Shown here: positions 1 through 8,272 of the stretch, piece after piece
Position numbering within the stretch: the stretch's first letter is position 1
Layout: every line of letters starts with the position of its first letter
DNA from: Sphingomonadaceae bacterium
Lineage (GTDB): Bacteria; Pseudomonadota; Alphaproteobacteria; Sphingomonadales; Sphingomonadaceae
Length of the DNA stretch: 64,000 nt
Direction: 5' to 3'
Assembly (NCBI GenBank): GCA_947451145.1
Contig: CANFXW010000002.1
Location: 124,001-188,000 of the forward strand
The notes under the pieces: model-generated
Databases searched by the model: none
Seen by the model: the letters and a program-made list of their open reading frames with translations, nothing else
What the model was told of the DNA's origin: nothing
Made by a program: the position numbers and the translations under genes

Positions 1-69
1 CGCGCCCAGCGCCATCGGCGAAACGCGCAGGCCCGAGCGGCCGAGCAGGTGATAGTGGTCTAGTGGCAT
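1..69 (-). CDS. Aldo/keto reductase, N-terminal fragment cut by the window edge
   Basis: Only the first 23 codons are inside the window. They read from an ATG at 69 and include LLGRSGLRVSPMALG, the first beta-hairpin and strand typical of aldo/keto reductases of the YajO/Tas type. An AGGA ribosome-binding sequence lies about seven bases upstream. The gene is divergent from the aminotransferase that follows. The family assignment rests on this short motif only; substrate and catalytic residues are outside the window. Confidence 0.6.
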   Translation of the reverse strand, partial: MPLDHYHLLGRSGLRVSPMALGA

Positions 70-170
70 GGCGAATCCTTTGACGCAGGGCAGGGCCGAA
101 CCCTGACATGCTAACCGGATTTTCGCCACTATCCTTGACCCTATCGGATCATGGTTTAGCTCATGCGGAC

Positions 171-1325
171 ATGACTACCCAAACGATCGCAGAAGTAGAA
201 CCGTTCCACGCCATTGCCCTTTCCCGCATCGCGCATGATCTGAAGGCGCAGGGGCAGGACATCATCCACATGGAGTTCGGCCAGCCAAGCACCGGCGCTC
301 CGGCTGCGGCGATTGCCGAGGCGCACCGCGTGCTCGATGCCGACCCGATGGGCTATTGGGAATCGACTGGCCTGAAAGAGCGGATCGCCCGTGCCTATCG
401 CGAAGACTATGGGGCCGAGATCGATCCCGAGCAGGTTATGCTGACCTGCGGTGCCTCGCCCGCGCTGGTGATGGCGCTGTCCTGCCTGTTCGCCCCCGGC
501 GCGCGGGTGGCACTGGCCCGGCCGGGCTATGTTGCCTATCGCAACACGCTGAAATCGCTCTATCTTGAGCCGGTCGAGATGGCCTGCGGTGCGGCGGAGC
601 GATATCAGGTGACGGCTGCTGCACTCGATGCGCTCGATCCCGCACCGGACGGGCTGATCGTCGCCAGCCCGGCCAACCCCACCGGCACGATTATCACCCC
701 CGAAGAGATGGAGGCGATTGCCGAGGTCTGCCGCCGCAAGGGCATTCGGGTGATCGCCGACGAGATCTATCACGGCATCACCTATGGCACCTCTGCCCAC
801 ACCATACTGCAACACCTGCCAGAGGCGTTGGTCGTCGATTCCTTCTCCAAATACTATTCGATGGCCGGTTGGCGGCTGGGCTGGCTGGTGGTGCCCGAGG
901 CGCTGATCCCGGCAGCGCGGGCGCGCATGGGCAACCTGTTCCTAACCCCGCCTTCGCTGGCCCAGCACGCCGCGCTGGTGGCTTTCGATTGCCGTGACGA
1001 GCTGCAGGGCCACGTCGCCACCTATACCCGCAACCGCGAGCTGCTGCTCGCCGCGCTGCCGGCGATGGGCCTTGGCCGCATCGCTCCGCCCGACGGGGCC
1101 TTCTACATCTGGGCCGATGTCGGCCACCTGACCAATGACAGTTATGAACTTTGTGAAGCCCTGCTGCGAGAGACAGGCGTCGCCACCGCACCGGGCATCG
1201 ACTTCGATCCGGTCGAAGGCCACCGCTTCATGCGCTTCAGCTTTGCGGTTTCGACACCGTTGATTGAAGAGGCGATCGCGAGAATGATCCCGTGGTTTGC
1301 CGCGCGGGTCGGTCAGGGAGAGTAA
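171..1325 (+). CDS. Class I/II pyridoxal-phosphate aminotransferase
   Basis: A 384-residue fold-type I aminotransferase (AspC/DapL-like superfamily), expected to transfer an amino group between an amino acid and a 2-oxo acid in the cytoplasm. Visible signatures are SPANPTG (substrate and PLP contact), IADEIYHGITYG (the Asp that pairs with the pyridine nitrogen, and the Tyr), and SFSKYYSMAGWRLGW with the Schiff-base Lys. The reading frame is open back to an ATG at 108, but family similarity begins at MTTQTIAEVEPFHAI, so the ATG at 171 is preferred although it has no clear ribosome-binding site. The next gene starts one base after the stop codon, so the two are probably co-transcribed. Substrate cannot be read from the sequence. 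Confidence 0.85.
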   Translation: MTTQTIAEVEPFHAIALSRIAHDLKAQGQDIIHMEFGQPSTGAPAAAIAEAHRVLDADPMGYWESTGLKERIARAYREDYGAEIDPEQVMLTCGASPALVMALSCLFAPGARVALARPGYVAYRNTLKSLYLEPVEMACGAAERYQVTAAALDALDPAPDGLIVASPANPTGTIITPEEMEAIAEVCRRKGIRVIADEIYHGITYGTSAHTILQHLPEALVVDSFSKYYSMAGWRLGWLVVPEALIPAARARMGNLFLTPPSLAQHAALVAFDCRDELQGHVATYTRNRELLLAALPAMGLGRIAPPDGAFYIWADVGHLTNDSYELCEALLRETGVATAPGIDFDPVEGHRFMRFSFAVSTPLIEEAIARMIPWFAARVGQGE

Positions 1326-1326
1326 A

Positions 1327-2049
1327 GTGGCGACATTCGTTCTGGTTCACGGCGGGCATCATGGCGGCTGGTGCTACAAGAAAGTGGCGCGCCTGCTGCA
1401 GGCCAAGGGGCACATCGTCTATGCGCCTTCGATGACCGGGATGGGCGAGCGCGAGCACCTGCGCTTTCCCGGCATGAACCTCGATACCCACATCACCGAT
1501 ATCGTCCGAATTCTTGAGGTGGACGATCTGACCGATGCCATTCTTGTCGGCCATTCCTATGGCGGGATGATCATCACCGGGGTGGCGGACCGCGCAACCG
1601 ACAGAGTGGGCCACCGCGTCTATCTCGATGCCGCCTATCCCAAGAATGGCGAGTCGCTGCTGGTTCACGCCGGTGCGAACATCGCACCGCTGGAAGCAAC
1701 GATGCGGGTGATCGACGGCGTCGAACTGGTCGGCTTTCCCGAGCATATGCCGCCGCATTTCTTCGGCATTACCGATCCCGAAGATGCCGCCTTCACCGCC
1801 GCCCGCCTCGGCCCGCAGCCTTGGGCCTGCTATACCCAGCCCTTGGTTCTGACCAACGAGGCGGCAGCGCGGGCGATCCCGGAAAGCCACATCATTTGCA
1901 CCTCGACCATCCCCGGCCGCGATATGGACCTGCTGCTCGCCCGCTCTGAGGGCCGCGTCTGGGACATCGATACCGGTCATGACCTGATGATTACCGAACC
2001 CGAATGGACCGCTGCCCGGCTGGAGGATGTTGCTGCCGCGATGGCGTGA
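1327..2049 (+). CDS. Alpha/beta hydrolase, small esterase type
   Basis: A 240-residue alpha/beta hydrolase resembling the plant methyl-esterase/hydroxynitrile-lyase branch (SABP2-like), also seen in bacterial pyrethroid esterases. LVHGGHHGGWCYKKV supplies the HG oxyanion region, VGHSYGGMI carries the nucleophile Ser, and DTGHDLM near the C-terminus carries the catalytic His. A GTG start at 1327 is chosen because it directly follows the aminotransferase stop, lies just after a GGGAG sequence, and gives a protein beginning ATFVLVHGG as usual for the family. It probably hydrolyses a small ester, possibly in an operon with the aminotransferase; the substrate is unknown. Confidence 0.8.
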   Translation: MATFVLVHGGHHGGWCYKKVARLLQAKGHIVYAPSMTGMGEREHLRFPGMNLDTHITDIVRILEVDDLTDAILVGHSYGGMIITGVADRATDRVGHRVYLDAAYPKNGESLLVHAGANIAPLEATMRVIDGVELVGFPEHMPPHFFGITDPEDAAFTAARLGPQPWACYTQPLVLTNEAAARAIPESHIICTSTIPGRDMDLLLARSEGRVWDIDTGHDLMITEPEWTAARLEDVAAAMA

Positions 2050-2143
2050 TTCAAGCCACCGCGCGAGCGATAGATTGCCCCTGCGCCTTGCGCCCATTCC
2101 CGCGCAAGGCAATCAACCGGGCAGCAATTATCGGGAGTGGATC

Positions 2144-2905
2144 ATGGGCAAGCGTTACGAAAACAAGGTCGTCGTCGTCACAGGCGCGGCGGCTGGCCTT
2201 GGGCGGGCGCTGTCGCTGGGCTATGCGCGCGAAGGCGGCGAACTGGTGCTGATCGACATCGAACCCAAAGGGCTGGAAGAGACCAGGGGCATGGTCGAGG
2301 CGCTGGGCGCCAAGGCGACGACTTTTGTGGCTGATCTTTCGAATGAAGCCGGGGTAGCGGAGGTTGGCGCTGCGGTGCTGGCGGCTTTCCCCAAGATCGA
2401 CGTGCTCTACAATAATGCCGGCGCGGCCTACGGCGCAGTCAATACGCCGATCGACCGGGTTGAATGGAGCCAGTTCCAGTTCTTCCTTTCGCTCAATACG
2501 CTTGCCCCGCTGTACCTCGCCCGCGCACTGCGCCCGGCGCTGGCTGCGGCGAAAGGATGCGTGATCAACCAGAGCTCGATGGCGGCCTACCAGCCCGCTG
2601 TCGTTTACGGGGTGACGAAGTCGGCGCTCAACCAGCTGACCTGGGGCATGGCCCGCATGTTCGGCGCAGACGGGATCCGGGTGAATGCGGTGGCGCCCGG
2701 GCTGATGGAGACGCCTGCCAGCGCTGCGTCGCTTGGCGCAGAGCATCAGGCGAAAATCCGCGCTTTGCAGATGCTCGACGCGCATGGCGAGCCAGAGGAC
2801 ATCGTCAACCTCGGCCTGTTCCTCGGTTCGGACGATGCGCGGTTCATTACGGCCGAGGTGATGCATTGCGATGCGGGCCATCCCTATCGCGCCTGGCGCG
2901 AGTAA
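2144..2905 (+). CDS. Short-chain dehydrogenase/reductase (SDR)
   Basis: A 253-residue classical SDR. TGAAAGLGRAL near residue 13 is the glycine-rich dinucleotide loop, NNAG follows, the catalytic Ser lies in NQSSMAAY and the Tyr-x3-Lys pair is YGVTK. The start at 2144 follows a GGGAG ribosome-binding site. The acidic residue after strand 2 (LIDIE) suggests NAD rather than NADP, as is usual for SDRs with Asp there. It lies 94 bases downstream of the hydrolase on the same strand. Substrate is not predictable. Confidence 0.85.
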   Translation: MGKRYENKVVVVTGAAAGLGRALSLGYAREGGELVLIDIEPKGLEETRGMVEALGAKATTFVADLSNEAGVAEVGAAVLAAFPKIDVLYNNAGAAYGAVNTPIDRVEWSQFQFFLSLNTLAPLYLARALRPALAAAKGCVINQSSMAAYQPAVVYGVTKSALNQLTWGMARMFGADGIRVNAVAPGLMETPASAASLGAEHQAKIRALQMLDAHGEPEDIVNLGLFLGSDDARFITAEVMHCDAGHPYRAWRE

Positions 2906-2953
2906 CAGCATCGGCGGCAAACGTCCCGCAACGGGGCGCACTCCGCAGCTATA

Positions 2954-2973
2954 CCTAGGCACCAGCACCTAGG
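2954..2973. promoter_or_regulatory. Paired CCTAGG sites upstream of the unknown gene
   Basis: Two copies of the palindrome CCTAGG start 14 bases apart, at 2954 and 2968. The second sits inside a CCAGC-N6-GCTGG inverted repeat. A third CCTAGG (4185) and an inverted pair CTAGG-N8-CCTAG (4278-4295) flank the start of the LuxR-type regulator gene nearby. The clustering suggests a binding site for that regulator or another local protein. This is inference from motif density only. Confidence 0.3.
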
Positions 2974-3090
2974 CTGGCGCAGACGCAAGACAAACCGGCG
3001 CGATTCTAAGATAGCCAGCATTGACAGCGATGCTTGGGGGGCCAGTATCGCGCGGCTAAGGTGCATTTAGCGCTGCGAAAGGCCCCGAAC

Positions 3091-3546
3091 GTGGAAGAGA
3101 ATGATCTGATCCTGTCGAGCGCTCAAAGCTGGGTGCTCAGCATGTCCGAAATGGCGCTGGCCTGTTCGGGTGCTTTTGCCTGCGAGGAAGCGCGACATCT
3201 GCGCGCGTGCCATGCCCTGCTGCAATCCGCGCCTGCATCGGTGTTGCCGTGGGTAGACGCATTGCCAAAGCTTGATCGCATTGAAGCGCTGCTGCAGGCT
3301 GGCGCAGCCGAATCCGCTGCGCTCGCGCTGCTGGGTGATCGCTGCGGCTATATGCTCTCGCGCGGACCAATGGGCGAAGCATTGGCGACTATCGTGCTGC
3401 CGGGGTCAACCAACGAGTGCACCGCCAATGGCGATACCTTGGCGCTGGCGATTGCCGCGGCATTGGCGCAGGCACTCAGCGAAACCTGTCAGGTGCCGGC
3501 ATCAGGCAGGCAGGCCGAGCATAGTCCGGCGCTGCGGTTTAATTGA
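3091..3546 (+). CDS. Hypothetical protein, about 151 residues
   Basis: I do not recognise the family. The protein is mostly alpha-helical and Ala/Leu-rich, with no signal peptide and no membrane segment. A GTG at 3091 (EENDLILSSAQSW) with AAAGG nine bases upstream is preferred; the frame is open back to 3034. It contains five Cys residues, including GDRCGYML and TNECTANG, but no recognisable metal motif. It is convergent with the LuxR-type regulator, the two stops being only 11 bases apart, and is preceded by paired CCTAGG motifs. That it is a real gene is likely but not certain. Confidence 0.5.
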   Translation: MEENDLILSSAQSWVLSMSEMALACSGAFACEEARHLRACHALLQSAPASVLPWVDALPKLDRIEALLQAGAAESAALALLGDRCGYMLSRGPMGEALATIVLPGSTNECTANGDTLALAIAAALAQALSETCQVPASGRQAEHSPALRFN

Positions 3547-3557
3547 TCCGGTCGGCC

Positions 3558-4160
3558 TTAATTGATCAGAGCTGCCTCGATGGCGATGCGGATTGCCTCT
3601 GACGTGTGATTGGCCCCCATTTTGCCGAGCATATTGGCGCGGTGAATTTCGACAGTTCGCGGGCTGATATCGAGCCGTTCACCAATCTTGCGGTTTGACA
3701 GGCCATCGGCGACGCCGGCGAGCACTTCGCGCTCTCTGCGGGTGAGCCGTTCGATGCGGCTGCGGGCAACGGCTTCGCGCAGGCGGCTGCCTGACATGGC
3801 GTTCGACCGCTCGACCGCGCGGTCGGCGCTTTCGCTGACGGTGACGGCTTCGAACGGGAAGGTCAGGTAATCAACTGCGCCGCGCAGGATGGCTTCGACG
3901 ATCCGGCCGGGATCGACGCTTTCCGCATAGGCGATGATCGGCAGCCAGTTGCCGCTCTGGCTCATTGCCTCGAGCAAGGGGCCGATCGCATCGCCTTCAT
4001 CATGGACGAGCAGCACGCCTTCGTCAGGTTTTCGAGCGATCAGTTCGGCCACGTCCTCGAAAGGTTCGACATGCAGGGTCGAGCCCGAAAGGCTGTGCGA
4101 TATGGCAGCGCGGCGGCGCGAGCTGCCATCGACGAGGAGGATGGATGTGCGTGTTGTCAT
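3558..4160 (-). CDS. LuxR/FixJ-type response regulator with degenerate receiver
   Basis: A 200-residue two-domain regulator. The C-terminal LuxR helix-turn-helix is clear: LTRREREVLAGVADGLSNRK followed by ISPRTVEIHRANMLGKMG. The N-terminal receiver is unusual. The acidic pair is reduced to ILLVDGSS, the region of the phosphoryl-accepting Asp reads LLVHDEGD, and the invariant Lys of the KPF motif is replaced by Phe (YLTFPF). It may therefore act without phosphorylation. The ATG at 4160 is chosen because the receiver fold starts directly after it; the frame is open to 4235. No partner kinase is adjacent; the nearby histidine kinase has its own OmpR-type regulator. Confidence 0.8.
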   Translation of the reverse strand: MTTRTSILLVDGSSRRRAAISHSLSGSTLHVEPFEDVAELIARKPDEGVLLVHDEGDAIGPLLEAMSQSGNWLPIIAYAESVDPGRIVEAILRGAVDYLTFPFEAVTVSESADRAVERSNAMSGSRLREAVARSRIERLTRREREVLAGVADGLSNRKIGERLDISPRTVEIHRANMLGKMGANHTSEAIRIAIEAALIN

Positions 4161-4328
4161 AGGGCAAATTCTTACAGGAATCCGCCTAGGGGATAAGCCG
4201 GAGTCGCATCCATTCCGGAGGCGAACTGGCTCCAAATTGACCTGAAAACCGGCTGAAATCTGCCAATCTGATCGAAGCTAGGGAGGACTACCTAGACCGC
4301 AACGCCAAAGCGGCGTTCCGGACAGCGC

Positions 4329-5819
4329 TTATGCCAGGGGCAGCCTCAACATGGCCGAAAGTCCGGTAATAGCACCCTCGCCATCGTGCAGGTTGGAAAG
4401 TATCAGCCTGCCGCCGTGCTGCTCGGCAATCGCTCGTGCCAGAGTCAGCCCAAGCCCTGCGCCGCCGGTTTCGCTGTTGCGCGAAGGATCGCCGCGGGTG
4501 AAGGGTTCGAGCATCCGGTCGATCTGGTCGGCGGCAATGCCCGGTCCCTGATCGGCGATTGTGATCACCGCTTCAGCGCCTTCACGCGTCAACGATACTC
4601 TGGCCGTCTTGCCATAGCGCAGGGCATTGCCGATCAGATTGCGCAGCGCCCGCCGCATCCAGGTGGGGCGCACCTGAAGCACCAGCCGCTCGGTCGCGAG
4701 CAGCTCGACCGGCTCGCCCATATCCTCGTATTCTTCAACCACCGAGCCAACGAGCGCGGATAGCTCGCTGGGTTCTGCGCGGTCACTCGGGCGACCGACA
4801 CGGGCCAGGCTCAGGATATCGTCGAGAGTCCGGGTGATGTCTTCGATGGTCGCCGCCATCTTCTGTCGCTCGTTTTCATCTTCCACGCTTTCGATTCGAA
4901 CCCGCAACGCAGCGAGTGGCGTCTTGAGATCGTGACCGATGGCGCCGAGCATGACATCCTTTTCGTCCAGCAGCCCGGCTATGCGGCCTTCCATCACATT
5001 GTGTGCCGAGATCAGGCGGCGGACGTCATCGGGACCTTCAGGCGCGATCTGGCCGTCAAGATTGCGGGTTTCGGCAAACAGTTCGAGGCGGTTGGTCAAG
5101 GCTGCCAGCGGACGGGTCAACTGGCGTAGAACCAGCGCAATCACCCCGAACAGCACGGCATAGATGAGCAGTGTCTGGGCGATCAGGGTGGTGAGCAACG
5201 CGCGTTCGTAAGCCGGAATGGGCGTGCGAACGATCAGCCATTCGCTGCTGCCAGTTCTGCGAATGGCGGCGATCATGACCTTTTCTGCAATCGCACTGAT
5301 TGGCTGACCCAGAAGCGCGGCGCGGCGCGTTAGCCGCTTGAGCGTTTGCGGATCTTCGCGCACGGGGCGGCGGATCACCACGATGTCTTCGACAGCGATA
5401 TCCTGATCCTTCAGGATTTCGCGCAGTTCGTTTTCGGCATCGGTCAGCCGTGCTTCGCCAGTCCGGACCGGGCTTTGGGGGCTGTGCTCGATGCGGAAGG
5501 TTCGCGGGCCGCCGAACAGTTCGGGCGGCGGCGGCCCATGACCGTGCTCTCCGGCTTCGGGCGGCTTGGCATCAGGGCCTTCCTGCGCCTCGGTCGGCGG
5601 ATATTCGCGCGTCGCGGTAAACAGCCGCATGGCGACGGAATGGACCAGCCCTGCCTCGCGCCGGTCATGCTGGGCCCGGTAGAGCAAGATTGCGCCAAAT
5701 GCCTGGACCAGTAGCAGGGCCAGCGCGATAGCCAGCAGCATCTGCCCCTTCAGGCTCTTGGGCCAGAGCCGCATCAGCGGTCCGGAACGCTTGACCGGTG
5801 CCATTGGGGATTGTGCCAT
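4329..5819 (-). CDS. Membrane sensor histidine kinase
   Basis: A 496-residue inner-membrane kinase. It has a membrane helix around residues 28-48, a periplasmic segment of about 160 residues, a second helix around 212-232, a HAMP linker, then HisKA with the phosphorylated His in GAIGHDLKTPLAALR. The ATPase domain has the N box RNLIGNALRYG, the G1 box ADQGPGIA and the G2 box GGAGLGLTLARAIA. The periplasmic part carries a His/Pro stretch (GEHGHGPPPPELFGG) that could touch metal. The ATG at 5819 overlaps the regulator stop by one base (TGATG), so the two are translationally coupled as a two-component pair. The architecture is EnvZ-like. Confidence 0.9.
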   Translation of the reverse strand: MAQSPMAPVKRSGPLMRLWPKSLKGQMLLAIALALLLVQAFGAILLYRAQHDRREAGLVHSVAMRLFTATREYPPTEAQEGPDAKPPEAGEHGHGPPPPELFGGPRTFRIEHSPQSPVRTGEARLTDAENELREILKDQDIAVEDIVVIRRPVREDPQTLKRLTRRAALLGQPISAIAEKVMIAAIRRTGSSEWLIVRTPIPAYERALLTTLIAQTLLIYAVLFGVIALVLRQLTRPLAALTNRLELFAETRNLDGQIAPEGPDDVRRLISAHNVMEGRIAGLLDEKDVMLGAIGHDLKTPLAALRVRIESVEDENERQKMAATIEDITRTLDDILSLARVGRPSDRAEPSELSALVGSVVEEYEDMGEPVELLATERLVLQVRPTWMRRALRNLIGNALRYGKTARVSLTREGAEAVITIADQGPGIAADQIDRMLEPFTRGDPSRNSETGGAGLGLTLARAIAEQHGGRLILSNLHDGEGAITGLSAMLRLPLA

Positions 5820-6568
5820 CAATCTGCCGCTGCCGGACGGCGATGCACTTCGGCAGCGAGCATATAGCCGCCGCCCCAGACAGTCTGGATCATCTGCGGA
5901 TTGCGGCTGTCTGCCTCGATCTTGCGGCGCAGGCGCGAGACCTGATTATCGACGGCGCGATCAAACAGGTGCGCCTCGCGGCCCTGAACCATGTCGAGCA
6001 GGCGATCACGGTCAAGCACCTGGCGCGGATGTTCGAGGAACGCGACGAGCAGGCGGAATTCGGCCGAAGAGATTGCGACAACCGCGCCTTCAGGATCGAC
6101 TAGGCGGCGCTTGAGCGGATCGAGCATCCAGCCTTCGAATTCGAAGACCTCGTTTTCCGGAGCCTCGCCGCCGCCGCGCGCTGAACGGCGCAAAACCGAG
6201 CGGATGCGGGCCACCAGTTCGCGCGGCTCGAAGGGTTTGACCACATAGTCATCCGCGCCGATTTCCAGTCCGACGATACGATCGGTCGCTTCGCCGCGGG
6301 CGGTGAGGAAGATCGTCGGCAAAGCCTGCGTTTCGGTGAGGTGGCGACAGAGCGACAGCCCGTCTTCACCCGGCATCATCACGTCAAGGAGGACCAGATC
6401 GGGCTTGTGATCGCGCAAGAAATTGCGCGCATCGGCAGCACTGGCGGCTTGGCTCACCACGAACCCCTGACGGGACAGATAGTCCGCCAAGGGTTCGCGA
6501 AGGGAGGCCTCGTCATCGACGATAAGCAGCTTTTGCGGTGTGATGTCGTTGGCCATAGCCACATTCAT
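5819..6568 (-). CDS. OmpR-family response regulator
   Basis: A 249-residue regulator. The receiver has the acidic pair in LLIVDDEASLREPL, the phospho-acceptor Asp in LVLLDVMMPGEDG and the Lys in VVKPFEPREL. A winged-helix DNA-binding domain follows (AEFRLLVAFLEHPRQVLDRD, then VDNQVSRLRRKIE and TVWGGGYML). It is the partner of the downstream kinase and is preceded by the EF-hand gene on the same strand. Another in-frame ATG lies at 6556. Tandem TGTCGC repeats upstream of the EF-hand gene are a plausible binding site for this protein. Confidence 0.9.
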   Translation of the reverse strand: MNVAMANDITPQKLLIVDDEASLREPLADYLSRQGFVVSQAASAADARNFLRDHKPDLVLLDVMMPGEDGLSLCRHLTETQALPTIFLTARGEATDRIVGLEIGADDYVVKPFEPRELVARIRSVLRRSARGGGEAPENEVFEFEGWMLDPLKRRLVDPEGAVVAISSAEFRLLVAFLEHPRQVLDRDRLLDMVQGREAHLFDRAVDNQVSRLRRKIEADSRNPQMIQTVWGGGYMLAAEVHRRPAAAD

Positions 6569-6588
6569 GGCAGGTTCCGCAGCGCTTG

Positions 6589-7266
6589 TCAGTTGCCGGG
6601 AGGCGGCGGTGGTGGACCATCGCCCATCGGGCCGTGCATCCCGCGCATTCCGCCTTTGCCCTTCATGCCGCCCATACGGTCGTGCCCCATTCTTTCATGC
6701 ATGGCTTTCATCGCGGCCTTGCGCTCTTCGGGTGTTACCTTGCCATCATGGTTGGCATCGGCCTTGTCGAAGTGGGCGAGAGCGGCAGCGACGAATTCGT
6801 CACGCGAAACCGCACCGTCCTTGTTGGCGTCGGCCATGCGCAGCATGACATAGCCCATCATGGCTCCGCGCTTTCCGCCGCCCATGCCTTCGTGCATACC
6901 TTCGTGCATGCCGCCTTCGGGGCCGCCCATCTTGTGATCCATGCCCTTGCCGCCGCGCGGCTTGCGCTCGTGTGATGCCATGAACTCGGCTTGCGAAATC
7001 GAGCCATTGCCGTCGGTGTCGATCATCTTGAAGTGCTCGGCCATCTTGGCTTCGCGGTCCGCCTTGTCGATCTTGCCATCGTGGTTGACATCAAGTCTGG
7101 CGAAAACTTCACGGGCCTTGGCCTCGGCTTCGGCGCGGGTGACGGTCTTGTCACCCATCGGGTCACCCATCATCATCCTGTGCGAGTCTGGAGATTCAGC
7201 AGCAGCCACTGCAATTCCGGCGCCGGCCAGAGCAATTGCGGAAATGGCGATTGATAGAGCTTTCAT
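6589..7266 (-). CDS. Exported EF-hand protein rich in His, Met and Gly
   Basis: A 225-residue protein with a signal peptide (MKALSIAISAIALAGAGIAV, cleaved near AAA) and four canonical 12-residue EF-hand loops: DVNHDGKIDKAD, DTDGNGSISQAE, DANKDGAVSRDE and DANHDGKVTPEE. Between loops 2 and 3 lies a His/Met/Gly-rich stretch (GPEGGMHEGMHEGMGGG), and the C-terminus is Met/His/Gly- then Pro-rich. It should bind calcium in the periplasm, and the His/Met segment could bind copper or nickel. It is the first gene of an apparent operon with the response regulator and kinase, about 20 bases upstream of the regulator, so it may be an accessory sensor or a target of the system (inference). Confidence 0.85.
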   Translation of the reverse strand: MKALSIAISAIALAGAGIAVAAAESPDSHRMMMGDPMGDKTVTRAEAEAKAREVFARLDVNHDGKIDKADREAKMAEHFKMIDTDGNGSISQAEFMASHERKPRGGKGMDHKMGGPEGGMHEGMHEGMGGGKRGAMMGYVMLRMADANKDGAVSRDEFVAAALAHFDKADANHDGKVTPEERKAAMKAMHERMGHDRMGGMKGKGGMRGMHGPMGDGPPPPPPGN

Positions 7267-7367
7267 GAGCTATCCCTTGTGTTTTGGAAACTGCGCAGCG
7301 CCGGACGGGAAGGGGGTGGGGTTTCCGGCAGCTGCGCAGCTTCCTTGGTTTCTGTTTAGGCCGCAAG

Positions 7368-7415
7368 TGTCGCAAGCTTATGCCCAAGGCGCGCATTTTT
7401 GTCGCATTTTGTCGC
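7368..7415 (-). promoter_or_regulatory. TGTCGC repeats upstream of the EF-hand/two-component operon
   Basis: TGTCGC occurs at 7368, 7400 and 7410 on the plus strand (GCGACA in the operon's sense). The last two lie exactly one helical turn apart within the direct repeat TTTTGTCGCA/TTTTGTCGCG. Tandem half-sites spaced 10-11 bases are typical for OmpR-family regulators, and such a regulator is encoded two genes downstream. Autoregulation is inferred, not shown. Confidence 0.35.
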
Positions 7416-7433
7416 GCCAGCATGTCTCGCAGA

Positions 7434-7808
7434 TTAACCCATGCTCATGACATAGGCGTTGAGCTTGTTACCATCAGGGTCGCGGAAGTAGGCGGCGTAG
7501 AAACCGGGAAAACGCTCTCCGGGAGGGCCTTCGCAAGTGCCGCCATTGGCCAGCGCGATTTCATAGACGCGCTGGACCTGCGCCTCGTCCTTGGCCTCCA
7601 GCGCGACCATTACACCGTTGCCAACGGTCGCCGGATTGCCGTCGAACGGCTTGGTCAGGCCAACGCCGGGTGCGCCGCCGGGTTCACCCCAGGCGATGAA
7701 CGTATCATCGTCCATCATCCGCTTCACGCCGAATTCGCCGCAGACGGCATCATAGAACTTCACCCCGCGGGCGAGGTCATTGGTTCCCAAGGTTACGTAA
7801 CCGATCAT
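7434..7808 (-). CDS. VOC-family (glyoxalase-fold) protein
   Basis: A 124-residue single-domain vicinal-oxygen-chelate protein. It opens with IGYVTLGTNDLARGVKFYDA, the first beta-alpha unit of the fold, and closes with YAAYFRDPDGNKLNAYV, the last strand that normally carries a metal-binding acidic residue. An AGGA site precedes the ATG at 7808. It shares GGTCEGPPGER and DGNK-N-A with the next gene, so the two are paralogues from tandem duplication. Substrate is unknown; many such small VOC proteins are annotated only as glyoxalase/bleomycin-resistance-like. Confidence 0.8.
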   Translation of the reverse strand: MIGYVTLGTNDLARGVKFYDAVCGEFGVKRMMDDDTFIAWGEPGGAPGVGLTKPFDGNPATVGNGVMVALEAKDEAQVQRVYEIALANGGTCEGPPGERFPGFYAAYFRDPDGNKLNAYVMSMG

Positions 7809-7877
7809 CGTTCCTGCTCCTCAACTCTCCGAGTCGTGTTGGAACATTATAGGAACAATATCGCTACCGCAATGGCA

Positions 7878-8243
7878 CTATCCCAGCGCGACGGCGTTCA
7901 TCTTGTTGCCGTCATGATCGCGCCAATAGGCGACGTAATAGCCATTGGCCCGCTCGCCGGGAGGGCCCTCGCAGGTGCCGCCTTGGGCGAGGGCTGCGAC
8001 GTGCATCTTGTCCACCACATCGCGGCTTGGCGCGCCGACCGTCGCCATCGTGCCGTTGCCATTTGTCGCGTCCTTGCCATCGAAGGGCAAGGTCACGGCA
8101 AAGCCAGCGCCACTGCCGGAGCCATAGTAGATCGAACGCTCGGTCTGCCCGGTGCGGGCTACGCCCATTTCGCCCAGAACGGCATCATAGAACTGGCCCG
8201 CGCGTTCCAGGTCACGCGTGCCGAAGCAGATGTTGATGATCAT
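7878..8243 (-). CDS. VOC-family protein, tandem paralogue
   Basis: A 121-residue VOC protein (IINICFGTRDLERAGQFYDA ... YYVAYWRDHDGNKMNAVAL). The ATG at 8243 is chosen because AGGA precedes it at good spacing and because the fold starts immediately; the frame remains open to 8330 but that extension runs into the large intergenic hairpin. It lies 69 bases upstream of its paralogue on the same strand. Function is not predictable beyond the fold. Confidence 0.8.
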   Translation of the reverse strand: MIINICFGTRDLERAGQFYDAVLGEMGVARTGQTERSIYYGSGSGAGFAVTLPFDGKDATNGNGTMATVGAPSRDVVDKMHVAALAQGGTCEGPPGERANGYYVAYWRDHDGNKMNAVALG

Positions 8244-8272
8244 TCTTCTTATCCTCTCAGATTTCCTTTTTC

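Noticed and set aside
3965..4245. Several small plus-strand frames opposite the LuxR-type regulator
   Set aside because: All are antisense to conserved receiver codons and lack start signals.
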